64,000 bases of DNA from Isoetes taiwanensis (Eukaryota > Streptophyta > Lycopodiopsida > Isoetales > Isoetaceae), in contig JAJEKV010000057.1 of NCBI GenBank assembly GCA_021234155.1, forward strand, positions 3,131,821 through 3,195,820, read 5' to 3'. Shown here piece by piece: positions 55,089 through 64,000 of the stretch (position 1 is the stretch's first letter; each line of letters begins with the position of its first letter). The position numbers and the translations under genes are program-made. The notes under the pieces were generated by a model that was not told where the DNA came from, ran no database searches, and worked only from the letters and a program-made list of their open reading frames with translations.

Positions 55089-55123
55089 GTTTAAGGGTTT
55101 TTTAGGGTTTTTTTTAGGGTTTT
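55089..55123 (+). repeat. Degenerate telomere-like motif cluster (telo-box)
   Basis: TTTAAGGG, TTTTTTAGGG, TTTTTTTTAGGG and TTTT follow one another, three AGGGTTT words of the plant telomere type. They may be telo-boxes of a promoter or leader (AAACCCTAA on the other strand) or a small interstitial telomeric remnant. Confidence 0.6.
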
Positions 55124-55389
55124 GCTCCAAGGAAAACAAAGTGTTTTAAGACTTCGCTTTGGATCAAGCTTTGCTTTGGATATACCTGTGAGTGAGGGGC
55201 TTCATAGTTTAGGGCGAGCAGGGGCGGTGAACTAGCTTCCACAAAGGTATCAAGTTGTTTCATTTCTGTTGCTCTTTGTGTCAAACAGAATTTGTCTTTG
55301 CCTAAAATATGGAGCAATGAAGATCCCAGATGAGCGAAAAAGCCCGGCTCTGTACGTTTACCTTAAACCTCCCAGAAACGCAGCTTCCT

Positions 55390-55610
55390 CTAGATGGATC
55401 CTGCAGTTTACTCTTGCCATGAAGCTGGATCCTGCAGATTATTCTTGCCAGGCCATTCTGCCCCTTCCCGATGGATTTCGGCGAGTCCAAACAGTTGCAG
55501 AGGATTTGGGCGAGTCCTGACGGATTTGGGCAAGTTCAAGCAATAGCTTGCAGGTAGTCCGATGCAGGATTTGGCAGCAGCTTGCAGGTAGTCCGATGCT
55601 CTGGGCGCCA
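55390..55610. repeat. Local tandem duplications (33-bp and 37-bp units)
   Basis: TGGATCCTGCAGNTTAYTCT with TGCCA occurs twice (55396, 55427). AGCTTGCAGGTAGTCCGATGC minus its last base occurs at 55548 and again about 36 bases on. A third, diverged copy of GGCAGCAGCTTACAGGTAGC lies at 56522. This looks like decayed repeats in non-coding DNA. Confidence 0.75.
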
Positions 55611-55619
55611 GCAATTTCA

Positions 55620-57375
55620 ATCAAGCACGTTGAGAAGGGAGAATTGATATACATTAACTCGGCCTCGCCTACCTGGACGAATTCCTTTTGAAGTCGGTGT
55701 TTTTGCAAATTTGGCACAAGTTCCATCCGCAGGACGAACAGGATAGGAGTTAAAATCTCCAATTTCATTAATGAAACATTAAGACTTGGATCTGGCGCAT
55801 CTTCACGCCCTTACATGCAACAGCATAGTCAAAATGGGTCTTTCATGATGCCACACAGGTCTGCCTATTGAGGTTTGTATTCAACAAATAAATAGCCTCA
55901 AGAACAGTTCATAGCCCATCGTGCTGTCTTCTATCTGTGTTGCATTCAAATTACTACCTCCACTGTTTGACACAGCATGAATTTTTAAATTCATTGGTAC
56001 CACATTGACGTCAGCAACATTGGCTGGTCATATTATATTTAAGATTTGTTTCAGGTGACAAAGCTCGTGGGAGATGTTGTCTCTTGTATGTTCTAGTTAC
56101 ACAGGGACAAGGAACATTTGGTATGCAAGCTATAGGCTTGAAACAGGGTCCCAAATTGTTGGCATGTCAAGATCAACAAGTTTTTGGCTGAAGGATTCAG
56201 TAGGTCCAGGACACATTCTAGTCTAAAGAAAGCAAAATAGTGCTTATGTTGATTGCATGGCAATGACACGTGGAGCAATTTTGTTACAGCAGATCAAACA
56301 GGTTGAAAGCTCATATTAAATCACTGATCTTGGTCTGTTACTTTTATGCTTGGGTGTAGAAGATGGTATGCAAGGGTATCAAGCTTGCATTGTGTAGATG
56401 GTTGGTTCCGTGTCCTATCTAACTATTATCAGCCTGACGTCACCAGCTATTGCTCTTAGCTGTGCCATTAACAATCTCAAAATTTGCTTGTTGAAACACA
56501 TGGAAAGCGGCAGATTATATTTGGCAGCAGCTTACAGGTAGCCGAATGCTTGAGCCTTGTTTGCTGTTTCCAGTAAAAAACCTGTAATTTTAAGTTTACC
56601 ACTAGCTAACTTTCTTGCTCTTAGCTGTACTGTTGTTAAGAATATCCAAACTTGCTTGGTTCATCGCATGGGTCCGGCCCACTTCTTTGGTTTCTGCACT
56701 TAGAAGATATATAATGGGATATCTTGCATGAAGAGATTACACTTGTTCCTTAGCATTGCATGACGGTCTAAACTTTCCCATGACATCACATATTGCTTAC
56801 CATTTCCTTGGATAACATAAGGTGACCCATGCCTAATTCACCCTCCGAAGGACCCATGTTCAAGGGTCAAAACGTAGAGGTATCTCCTTTATTTTTTTGT
56901 GATCTGACTAAATTGCCAGTCCCTTATTATGGATCACTTATGATGGAGCTCTACGGGTAATTAATATTTAGGCCCATAACATTTACCTATGTTTGCGTTA
57001 CTTAGGGCCCGAAGGGCCCAAAATTTTTTTTAATATAACAATCAACACACAACTACCATTAACATTATTAACACAAACCATTGCATTTAACATATTTGAA
57101 TTAAAATCCCCCTTAAACCCCCTTTGGTTTGGGTGCATATTCACACGGGGGGTTACGTAGGGCAGCGAGAGCTCCAAAAATACATGTACAAAATTAATAC
57201 CATTAAGTACATTCTCTCAAACCTTATAGTATTTTGCAAATCTGAATATACAGTATACAAAAACTTGTACATGCGTACCCCACAAACGAGGATCGCTATG
57301 TACGGTCCAGATGTTGGAATAAAGGGCAAATATGCCCATCCGACAGCCCCCAAAGAGCCATAGCCCCAAAGAGCC
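55620..57375. other. Intergenic DNA
   Basis: No gene is supported. Around 56940-57180 are words seen in LTR-type sequences (GGGCCCGAAGGGCCC palindrome at 57006; GGGGGGTTACGTAGGGCAG). Just before the solo LTR, AGAGCCATAGCCCC and AAAGAGCC repeat the target-site sequence. Confidence 0.35.
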
Positions 57376-59827
57376 TGTGACGGGCCTGGCCAGTTAACCT
57401 CTCGGTAACTGGAGATCCCATCGATCTCTACCGTTGGATCTACTTAACCTTTGAAACTCAAGAAATTGATTCATGCATACTTAGGTAAAGAATTTAATCT
57501 TTATACATGCTCTAAGGTCCCAAAAATACTGTACTTGCCATTGCTCAGCAAAAACCCCACACAACACCCAAGTTTTAATAATAATTATAGCTTCAAGCTA
57601 ATCCGTAATAATAATGGTAATATTAATTAGATATAATGTATAGCAATCCACACACTCCTACTCTCGCCTTTCTGAATCTTGGCTACTTCCTGGAGCATCT
57701 CGCACCTCTGCTTACACCATTAACCACGGGGTTAGTCACACGGACTAAGTGGGGATCGGGGAATCTAGGACATGTCTAGCATCAATAACCACAAAACATC
57801 AACCTTAAACAACAAACTAGTCTCACTGTAACCTCGCCCCTGCAATCTAAGTTATTAGTCCAATAAGCATAACCTCAATGCATAATTATACCAAGCATAA
57901 CCATTGCAACTTGATTCCAACATTAAAAACCACATATACAATAGCCAAGCAACCATAGCATCAACATTGCAACCAATATTCCTCTGGTCTGAAAGCAGTC
58001 AACTCTACCGATCGGGCCCGGTGACATAGAGGCGGGGTAACCACGTGTGTACACACCCATCCACGCTGCGTCCAGCATTGGAGGACCACTTAACTGTGCA
58101 TGACGTTGTACCATACGGTATCAACGCCCGATGTTCAAATAATACCATATACATAGCACTGTGCAATAACCGCGAGTCTAGACCATCGCACCTAGACTCC
58201 GGCCCCAGAGGTCTATATCAAAGAATTACATCATAAATAATTCAAGAAATTCTATGATACATATTTCATGCAACTAAGAAACCCAACCATAGTTCATATA
58301 AATTATTACAACCATCATAATGCAAAATGCAACCATCAACCATGAGTTAAAATAAAAACATTTCTTAGCAACTCACTATTCTCAACTAAGTTAATTATCT
58401 TATTCAAATCGTTACCTAAGACCTTAACAACGGTTGCTTCCACATCTTTGCTAATTAATTTAACGGTTTTGGCCCATTTCTCCACCCATTACCTCTGCCT
58501 TGCATTATGCCCATCATTAATCTGGTTAATTCCAATATATTCCAATATCTGACTAGCTAACCTATCAATTTGCCCGTTAAATAACCGTGAATAATATAGC
58601 TTATATCCATTAGCACAACCATTTCTTTAACTTAACCTTTATTCTTAGATAAATTATTGACCAATTCTATGTCCCGAACTAAACCTTAATGTTTTATTAT
58701 TAATCTATAACCTTGGCTTTCTCTTTTCTTATTAAGCTATTAAATGACTTTTCTTTTTTTACTCTTAACCTAACGTGACTTACAGGAACTTACAGGAACG
58801 CGGCCTACAGCCCACAAATCCGGCCTTCAACACATAAAATCCAGCCCCAATCTCTCTGAAACATCCCGATTCTGCTCTCAAAAGACTCTTTGGATCATTT
58901 CTGCCTGTTATTGGCTCAAATCCGATGTTTTTCTTGGCAGTTCATGGCCACCAAGATCATGTTATTTGCAGCCAGATCTTGCTTAAATCTTCCTGATTCA
59001 GTTTCCTTTACCCATTTCGGCCAACCTAAGACCCAAATCGGCCCATTTCAGGGTGATTCACATGCTTTTGCAGCATGCCAAATCGGCAAGCTCATGCCGT
59101 TCTTCCAGCAGCATGCAAGACAAAACACTGCCGTCTTTGCCAGTTCTGGCCTCATCACTTTGATTCTAATCCATTTCACATAACTTTTCATGCTTCCTGA
59201 TCATTCAAGTTCATACTATGCAAACGACAGCATGCAAGAGAAACTTTTACCGTCTTAACTGATTCCTGCCATACTTTTACATTTAATCCATTCCACGGTT
59301 CTAATCTAGGCTATTCCAATGACTTCTGTCATAGTTTACGTGCTCAGCTTTCTAAAAATCATCTTTCTAAAAATCATTAGATCTGCGATACTTTTTGCAA
59401 GCTCTCAGTATGCAATCATAAAATGTTTCCATATACAATCATGCAAATTAATTCATGTCCACGTACTTACAATTTTACTCTAATTCCATGCTAAGCTCCA
59501 AAACAATCCTACTGCATCAATACAATTTTACTACGCTAGAAAACACCCCAGGTGTAAGGCTTGATCCCCACCTGGAATCCCGCTTGCTTCTTTTGCACTC
59601 CAACACGCTCCCAGAGCTCTGCACGCAATTCGCTCCTTCAGCAATCGATCTTTTCCCTAAATGTTTTTCTCTGTACTTATATTTATTTTTACCCACTAGT
59701 ATTCCGTCCGTATAATCTCTACATATACGACGTATTACTCTGCATGCGTGATATTTTGATTAATATTCCTTTGCATCCTTAAATAAAATAATTTCACAAT
59801 GTACCTCAAAATCCTAGGTCCGTTACA
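57376..59827. mobile_element. Solo LTR (about 2.45 kb) with 5-bp target-site duplication
   Basis: The segment begins TGTGACGGGCC and ends GGTCCGTTACA, inverted ends with two mismatches in 11. It is bordered on both sides by GAGCC (57371-57375 and 59828-59832), a perfect 5-bp duplication. There is no coding sequence inside, no primer-binding site at its edge and no second LTR. This is the scar left when the two LTRs of an element recombined. Length and ends suggest Ty3/gypsy, but the superfamily and orientation are not proven. The ends are well kept; age cannot be measured from one LTR. Confidence 0.82.
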
Positions 59828-59832
59828 GAGCC

Positions 59833-60450
59833 ATAGCCCAGACCGAATTTTGCGATGCAGATGTCCAGTTTCCCATCACAAGGCCTGTTTCAGCGCCCCT
59901 CTCTATCCTCGCTTTTATAGCTCCTGCTCCAGTCTAGCTGAAAAAAAGACAGCGTTGTATGGCAGCCTGTGCACAGATCCACTCAAAAGCCTTGTATGGC
60001 AGCCTGTGCGCAGATCATTCAGCCCTCCTCAACACTAGCGGATCTTGAACTTTATAGCCGGATTTAACCTGAAAAACACAACCTACAAGGCAGATTTAAC
60101 AAAGAAACAAAAGATCAGAACCAGAATAGCAAAAGAACGTGGAAAATTAAAATATTATTAAAAGGATAGAGGCGCATTGCTTGAAAACGCTACAAGAATC
60201 TCCAAAAACACACAGGAAACTAAAGATCCTCCAAGAATTTCAACAAACTCTAGCGCTCGACTTAAAAATGGTATCAAACAAAAGAGACAGCGAAGGCGAT
60301 TCAGAAAATGTAAACAAAGGGCCGGACATTGCAGCCTAGGCCCTTGGCGTCAAGACAACGCCACAGTCGGAGCTCGGCCAGAAGGAAAAAGAAATGCACA
60401 GTGAAATGCCACATCAACCGAAAATGCCCCACACCAATTTCACGTTACAC
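59833..60450. other. Intergenic DNA upstream of a host gene
   Basis: TTGTATGGCAGCCTGTGCRC with AGATC occurs at 59953 and 59991 as a short direct duplication. An open frame at 60177-60404 has no recognisable domain. Confidence 0.35.
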
Positions 60451-60451
60451 C

Positions 60452-60548
60452 AATGTTTAGGTGTCCCAAATTCCAGCCAAAAAATTGGCCTCCGCACATC
60501 CGCACATCGGCCAATTTTCCAGGCCGAAATTTGCTCCACCTAAACATT
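60452..60548. repeat. 97-bp hairpin (MITE-like) in the upstream region of the host gene
   Basis: AATGTTTAGGTG at 60452 is matched by CACCTAAACATT at 60537-60548. The pairing continues inward through CAAATT and GGCC words with a few mismatches, giving a stem of about 39 bases and a loop containing a duplicated CGCACATC. It ends about 210 bases before the start codon of the downstream gene. Confidence 0.85.
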
Positions 60549-60757
60549 CCTGTATACTTAATATCCTTGATGGGGCCATATTCTTGGGTTATTTTGATGG
60601 TAAGGCAGCGTAATTATACACTAGTCGATCAATGGCCAGAATTTCTTTACGCTTTGTAAGCAATACTTCCCAGTAATACTTGCCACGTAGTAGAACCTGG
60701 CCCTTGTTTTGGATGCGGGCAACGTAGCAGAGCAGGATGTGCTGGTGTGGTTGCAGC

Positions 60758-62151
60758 ATGGCTCCTGCAGGAAATACCCTGCTCAAATGTTGCAGCTCAC
60801 CAGCTACATCCTCTATCTCGTACACCAAAATTGATTATGGGTCTCTGAAGCATTCTTCTTGCATAAATCGACAAATCCAATGCCGTAAAAAGGGGGACGA
60901 ACTGCCTGTTCTAAATAACAGTCAAACTTCTAAGAAGCAGAGTTGCCCAGTATTAGAAAATTCTTCCGTTCTTGCAAAAGCAGCTTCATACGTTCGGAAG
61001 GATGCTTTGCTCATGACCACAGCGGCACAAAATCTTGATGAGAAAGCTCGAAAGGACCTGGTTGTTCTAGCCCGGTAAGTATTGGCCCCTCCCATTTTCT
61101 ACTATGGTGAATTTCTCTGAGTCCTACAGTTCATGGTATTTCAGTCAGCTATCAATGATGGATATACGTGCTCGTCAAGATGTGGCTATTATTGGGTCCG
61201 AATTCCTTAAACTTGATGGTAAGTTATGTACACATAAATATGCTGCTTTAAGGTACCATTTGAATATGTAGATGTGTATCTAACGTTCCATAGATTTCTA
61301 TAACTAGCTCGGGCACGCCAGGATGCTGAAAAGCTTGATATGAAGGCTAGAGCAAAGGTTCAGCGGATAAGAAGGATAGCTATGGTAAGGCATTGTTTTT
61401 CCTTTTGTACAGACGGTTGTACAGTTGCACAACTTTATTCTATCCCTCTATCTAAGGGATTGCTAAGTTTATTGTGTGGTATCATATGTAGGGAATTGGA
61501 GAAATTGCAACTACAGAAATAAGAATGGCAGCTAATGAACACTGGAATGATGGAGGACTTGAAGTGTGTAATCTCCAAACCTGACTTAATGATAAAATAG
61601 AGTTTATGGAATCCCAACCGTTATATAACTTAAATGAACTATAATTTGCAGGCAGATCTGCGGTTGGCAGATTTAAGAGCACGCAGGCGAGTCTGGGAAG
61701 ATTCATATGCAACAGTTCAGGTGCACCCTATATGTCTCTATTCTTCAAGTTCAGTAGGCCTTAGTGACATTGATAGTCATTAAGAACGTTTACATATGCT
61801 TCTTACACTTATCCCTTCTATTCATGCAGGCAGTCAAAAGAATTCACATTGCCTTACTCAACGTCATGCAAGCAAGGTACTCGCCTTCATTAATCTGATA
61901 GTTTTCTGTGCAACTAAGTGTCATTTTTGCATATTCAGGGAAAAGCTGGTTTCAACAGACGAAATTGCAAGATTATCTCCATCAGAGGCTAGTGTCCTTC
62001 GCTTGGCAAACTTTGAGGTTTGTAGAACTTGCAAAGTTTAATGATGTTCTCAAGAATGTCAGTAATTCTGGGGAGATTACAGGATGACTACCAGAACCTG
62101 TCTTCGCTTTTAGTTGAAACTGATGTGCTTGATTACAGTAATTCTGATGAG
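60758..62151 (+). CDS. Host gene of unknown function, eight exons recognised, probably plastid- or mitochondrion-targeted
   Basis: Exons: 60758-61074, 61145-61218, 61308-61384, 61492-61563, 61652-61720, 61830-61876, 61939-62017 and 62083-62151. All have GT and AG borders and keep one phase, giving 268 residues with no stop. The start is the second in-frame Met (60758); the first is at 60737. The N-terminus (MAPAGNTLLKCCSSPATSS) is Ser-rich and nearly free of acidic residues, like a transit peptide. The body is helical and charged: MMDIRARQDVAIIGSEFLKL, RARQDAEKLDMKARAKVQRI, EIRMAANEHWNDGGLEADLR, DLRARRRVWEDSYATVQ and LSPSEASVLRLANFEDDYQN. I do not recognise the family. The protein probably continues: a possible last exon near 62900-63030 reads YIKQLREGVFSLPCVVDAQL and ends at a stop, but its phase does not join directly, so an exon may be missing. 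Confidence 0.78.
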
Positions 62152-64000
62152 GTATTTTCTCTCAACCAACTACCATTATGTTGTGTCACCATATGATTGC
62201 ATCCACAGCTGTAAAATGGTTGCATGCATGAAGGCCTATCTGGTCTATCAGAATTTATTTTTAACTGCTACTTAGGACAGTCCTCTGGGCATCCATGTAG
62301 GCATATAGTTGTCACAGGAATACAAAGGCCCACTGTAACTACCAATATTTTGGTTGTTAAGTGTAACAAGTCTTTGTAGAGTAACATGTCTTTCCCAAAT
62401 ATTATCTCTTTTGCATTGTTAAATGTCTGAATTTCCTCGCCCTTTGTCTCACTTCTGGATGTCTTCTGGACTTCACACTTATCCAGACTATTACATCTTG
62501 GCTACTATCAAAAAGAATATAGAAAATTTGAAGAAGGTGCAATCCTGTTGACAATAAAAACATATGCCATGCTTAGTAGCTTCTTTCACTAGTGGGACAT
62601 GCCACATAAGAGAATTAGCAGCAGTTAGGAAAATCCGGGGCAAATTTCATGTTTTCATCTCAGGGGGAACAGTGATGTGGACTAATAGATGGGTCCCCTA
62701 CGAATTTGTCTGCTCCAACTTAAAACAAAATTTCTTGCAGATAACAATTAGCCACGTTAGTTGTTCTCTTGACTGTCAATATCGATACTCCAAACTTTCC
62801 TGTTCCCATGAGACCAAATGAGAAATGCTACTGGTATGTTCCTAAATGCGAAGGCCTTCACAAAGAGATTTCAAACAATAGATAGCAACTAATTCCAGTG
62901 GAGTTTCAAGATCCAGAAAGCAAACAGTTGACCAAAAAAAGGAAAGCTCCTACATAAAACAGTTAAGAGAAGGTGTGTTTAGCCTGCCGTGTGTAGTGGA
63001 TGCTCAGCTCGAATTCCAGATGTTGAATGCATAATACTGGACATACCTGGTGAGTGCATCGATAAGCATGCATTCCCGACTCTAAACACAGGGATTGAAG
63101 CTGATCTTTTCATTGCTCCAATTGTCACAGACACCTTTAAGTTCCCACTCTGAACCAAGAAAATCTGTATAATTGATATTGGCGAACCATGGCCATCATG
63201 ATGGGGGCATGCTATGGCTAGATATCTGGAAGATTTTTGAACTTATCATCATGGAATTTGCAGAGATGGGCTTGCTTAGAGCAAAAGGTCAGGCTGCCTT
63301 CATGAGGAATTTTTCACCAATTTTACATTGCAGATCATCATTCAATGTGCTGGGGCTAGAATAAAAAGAGGCATGCTGCACTATTTCTATTTGATTCAAG
63401 AAAAAAGGAAATGGAGTCTTTGTGCCAATCTGGTGCAGTTTCTTGGATATTGGTGCTGTAAGTGAAGCGTTTTGCGTCCACCTCTTCGGGCTTTTTAGCA
63501 CTAAGTTAAAATTAAATCAAGAATGCCATCTGCTGCTGTTAAACATCTGCTGTATCTTCAATTCAGCAGCAATGGAGAACATAAGCGTGCATCTAATTTG
63601 GATTATAGAATTTAACTGCTTCGAACTCGAGGTTTGCAATGCCATTGTTGCCTGGATCATCTGATAAATTTGGCACATGGGCGTTTATGATTACAAGATG
63701 GGGTTATTTTATATGAAATCCAACACATAACAAGATGGAGCAGTGGGGACAGTTGAGCTGATTTGACGTTCCTGCAGCCGTATTATATGGTTCTGGTATT
63801 CATTCTGAGGTTAATCCTTGTGGATGATTTTGGCATTATTGCAATGTCAATTGTGCATGTTTTTCACCATTGGAAAGACTCCTAATTTGGTAGAAACATG
63901 TTACTCGGACATGCCAAATAGATGGATGATGGTTTTATTTTTTATCAAGTCCTATGCCTACCAACTGTTAATGGAGGCGTGGGAAGTGTCGGTTGTAAAT
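62152..64000. other. Downstream part of the host gene and intergenic DNA
   Basis: It includes the possible terminal exon near 62900-63030. After that the DNA has no recognised gene; open frames at 63173-63664 lack domains. No polyadenylation site could be fixed with confidence. Confidence 0.35.

Overview
The window looks like nuclear DNA of a land plant. It is AT-rich and intron-bearing. It holds two broken PPR genes, one with a DYW-type C-terminus, a plant-type L1 LINE, Ty1/copia and Ty3/gypsy remains, a TRIM and many fold-back elements. A fern or another large-genome vascular plant fits best (abundant degenerate LINEs and a HUH-endonuclease element), but nothing in the window fixes the species. 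Most of the DNA is mobile-element debris. Very little is intact host coding sequence. No rRNA, tRNA or CRISPR array was recognised.

Layout. 1-3340: unassigned intergenic DNA with a dispersed repeat (571-760), a minisatellite (2100-2280) and a hairpin repeat (about 2430-2500). 3340-8585: a decayed LINE (ORF1, endonuclease, reverse transcriptase) ending in a simple-repeat tail. 9169-13466: a possible large element with matching inverted ends. It holds a striking block of palindromic tandem repeats (10545-11800) and two convergent small genes (11877-12242 plus; 13330-12486 minus). 13470-20270: intergenic DNA with a trinucleotide repeat, a 290-bp duplicated segment (15936 and 18760), perfect palindromes and a complete TRIM (17291-17746). 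21090-26190: a cluster of host-gene relics, all on the minus strand (protein kinase, PPR, alpha/beta hydrolase, PPR-DYW). 26840-28272: several 3' ends of the first LINE family. 28804-30000: the C-terminal part of a pogo-like transposase gene. 31456-32148: a possible secreted proline-rich membrane protein whose end lies in a 145-bp palindrome, followed by a 180-bp MITE.

38960-42250: a Ty3/gypsy relic carrying a nested young Ty1/copia element (39639-41255) with perfect target-site duplications. 42815-49352: an essentially full-length L1 LINE on the minus strand with poly(A) and a probable 10-bp target-site duplication. 49430-50480: an old copia fossil. 52098-53547: a HUH (Rep-like) endonuclease gene, probably of a replitron-type DNA transposon, with a second small ORF. 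57376-59827: a large solo LTR with a 5-bp target-site duplication. 60758-62151: the best host gene in the window, eight exons in one continuous phase, with a hairpin-forming element about 200 bp upstream of its start.

The most unusual points are the palindromic tandem-repeat block at 10.5-11.8 kb inside a candidate terminal-inverted-repeat element, the Rep-like HUH endonuclease at 53 kb, and the 32.1-32.45 kb double fold-back structure. All calls come from reading the sequence. No database was searched.
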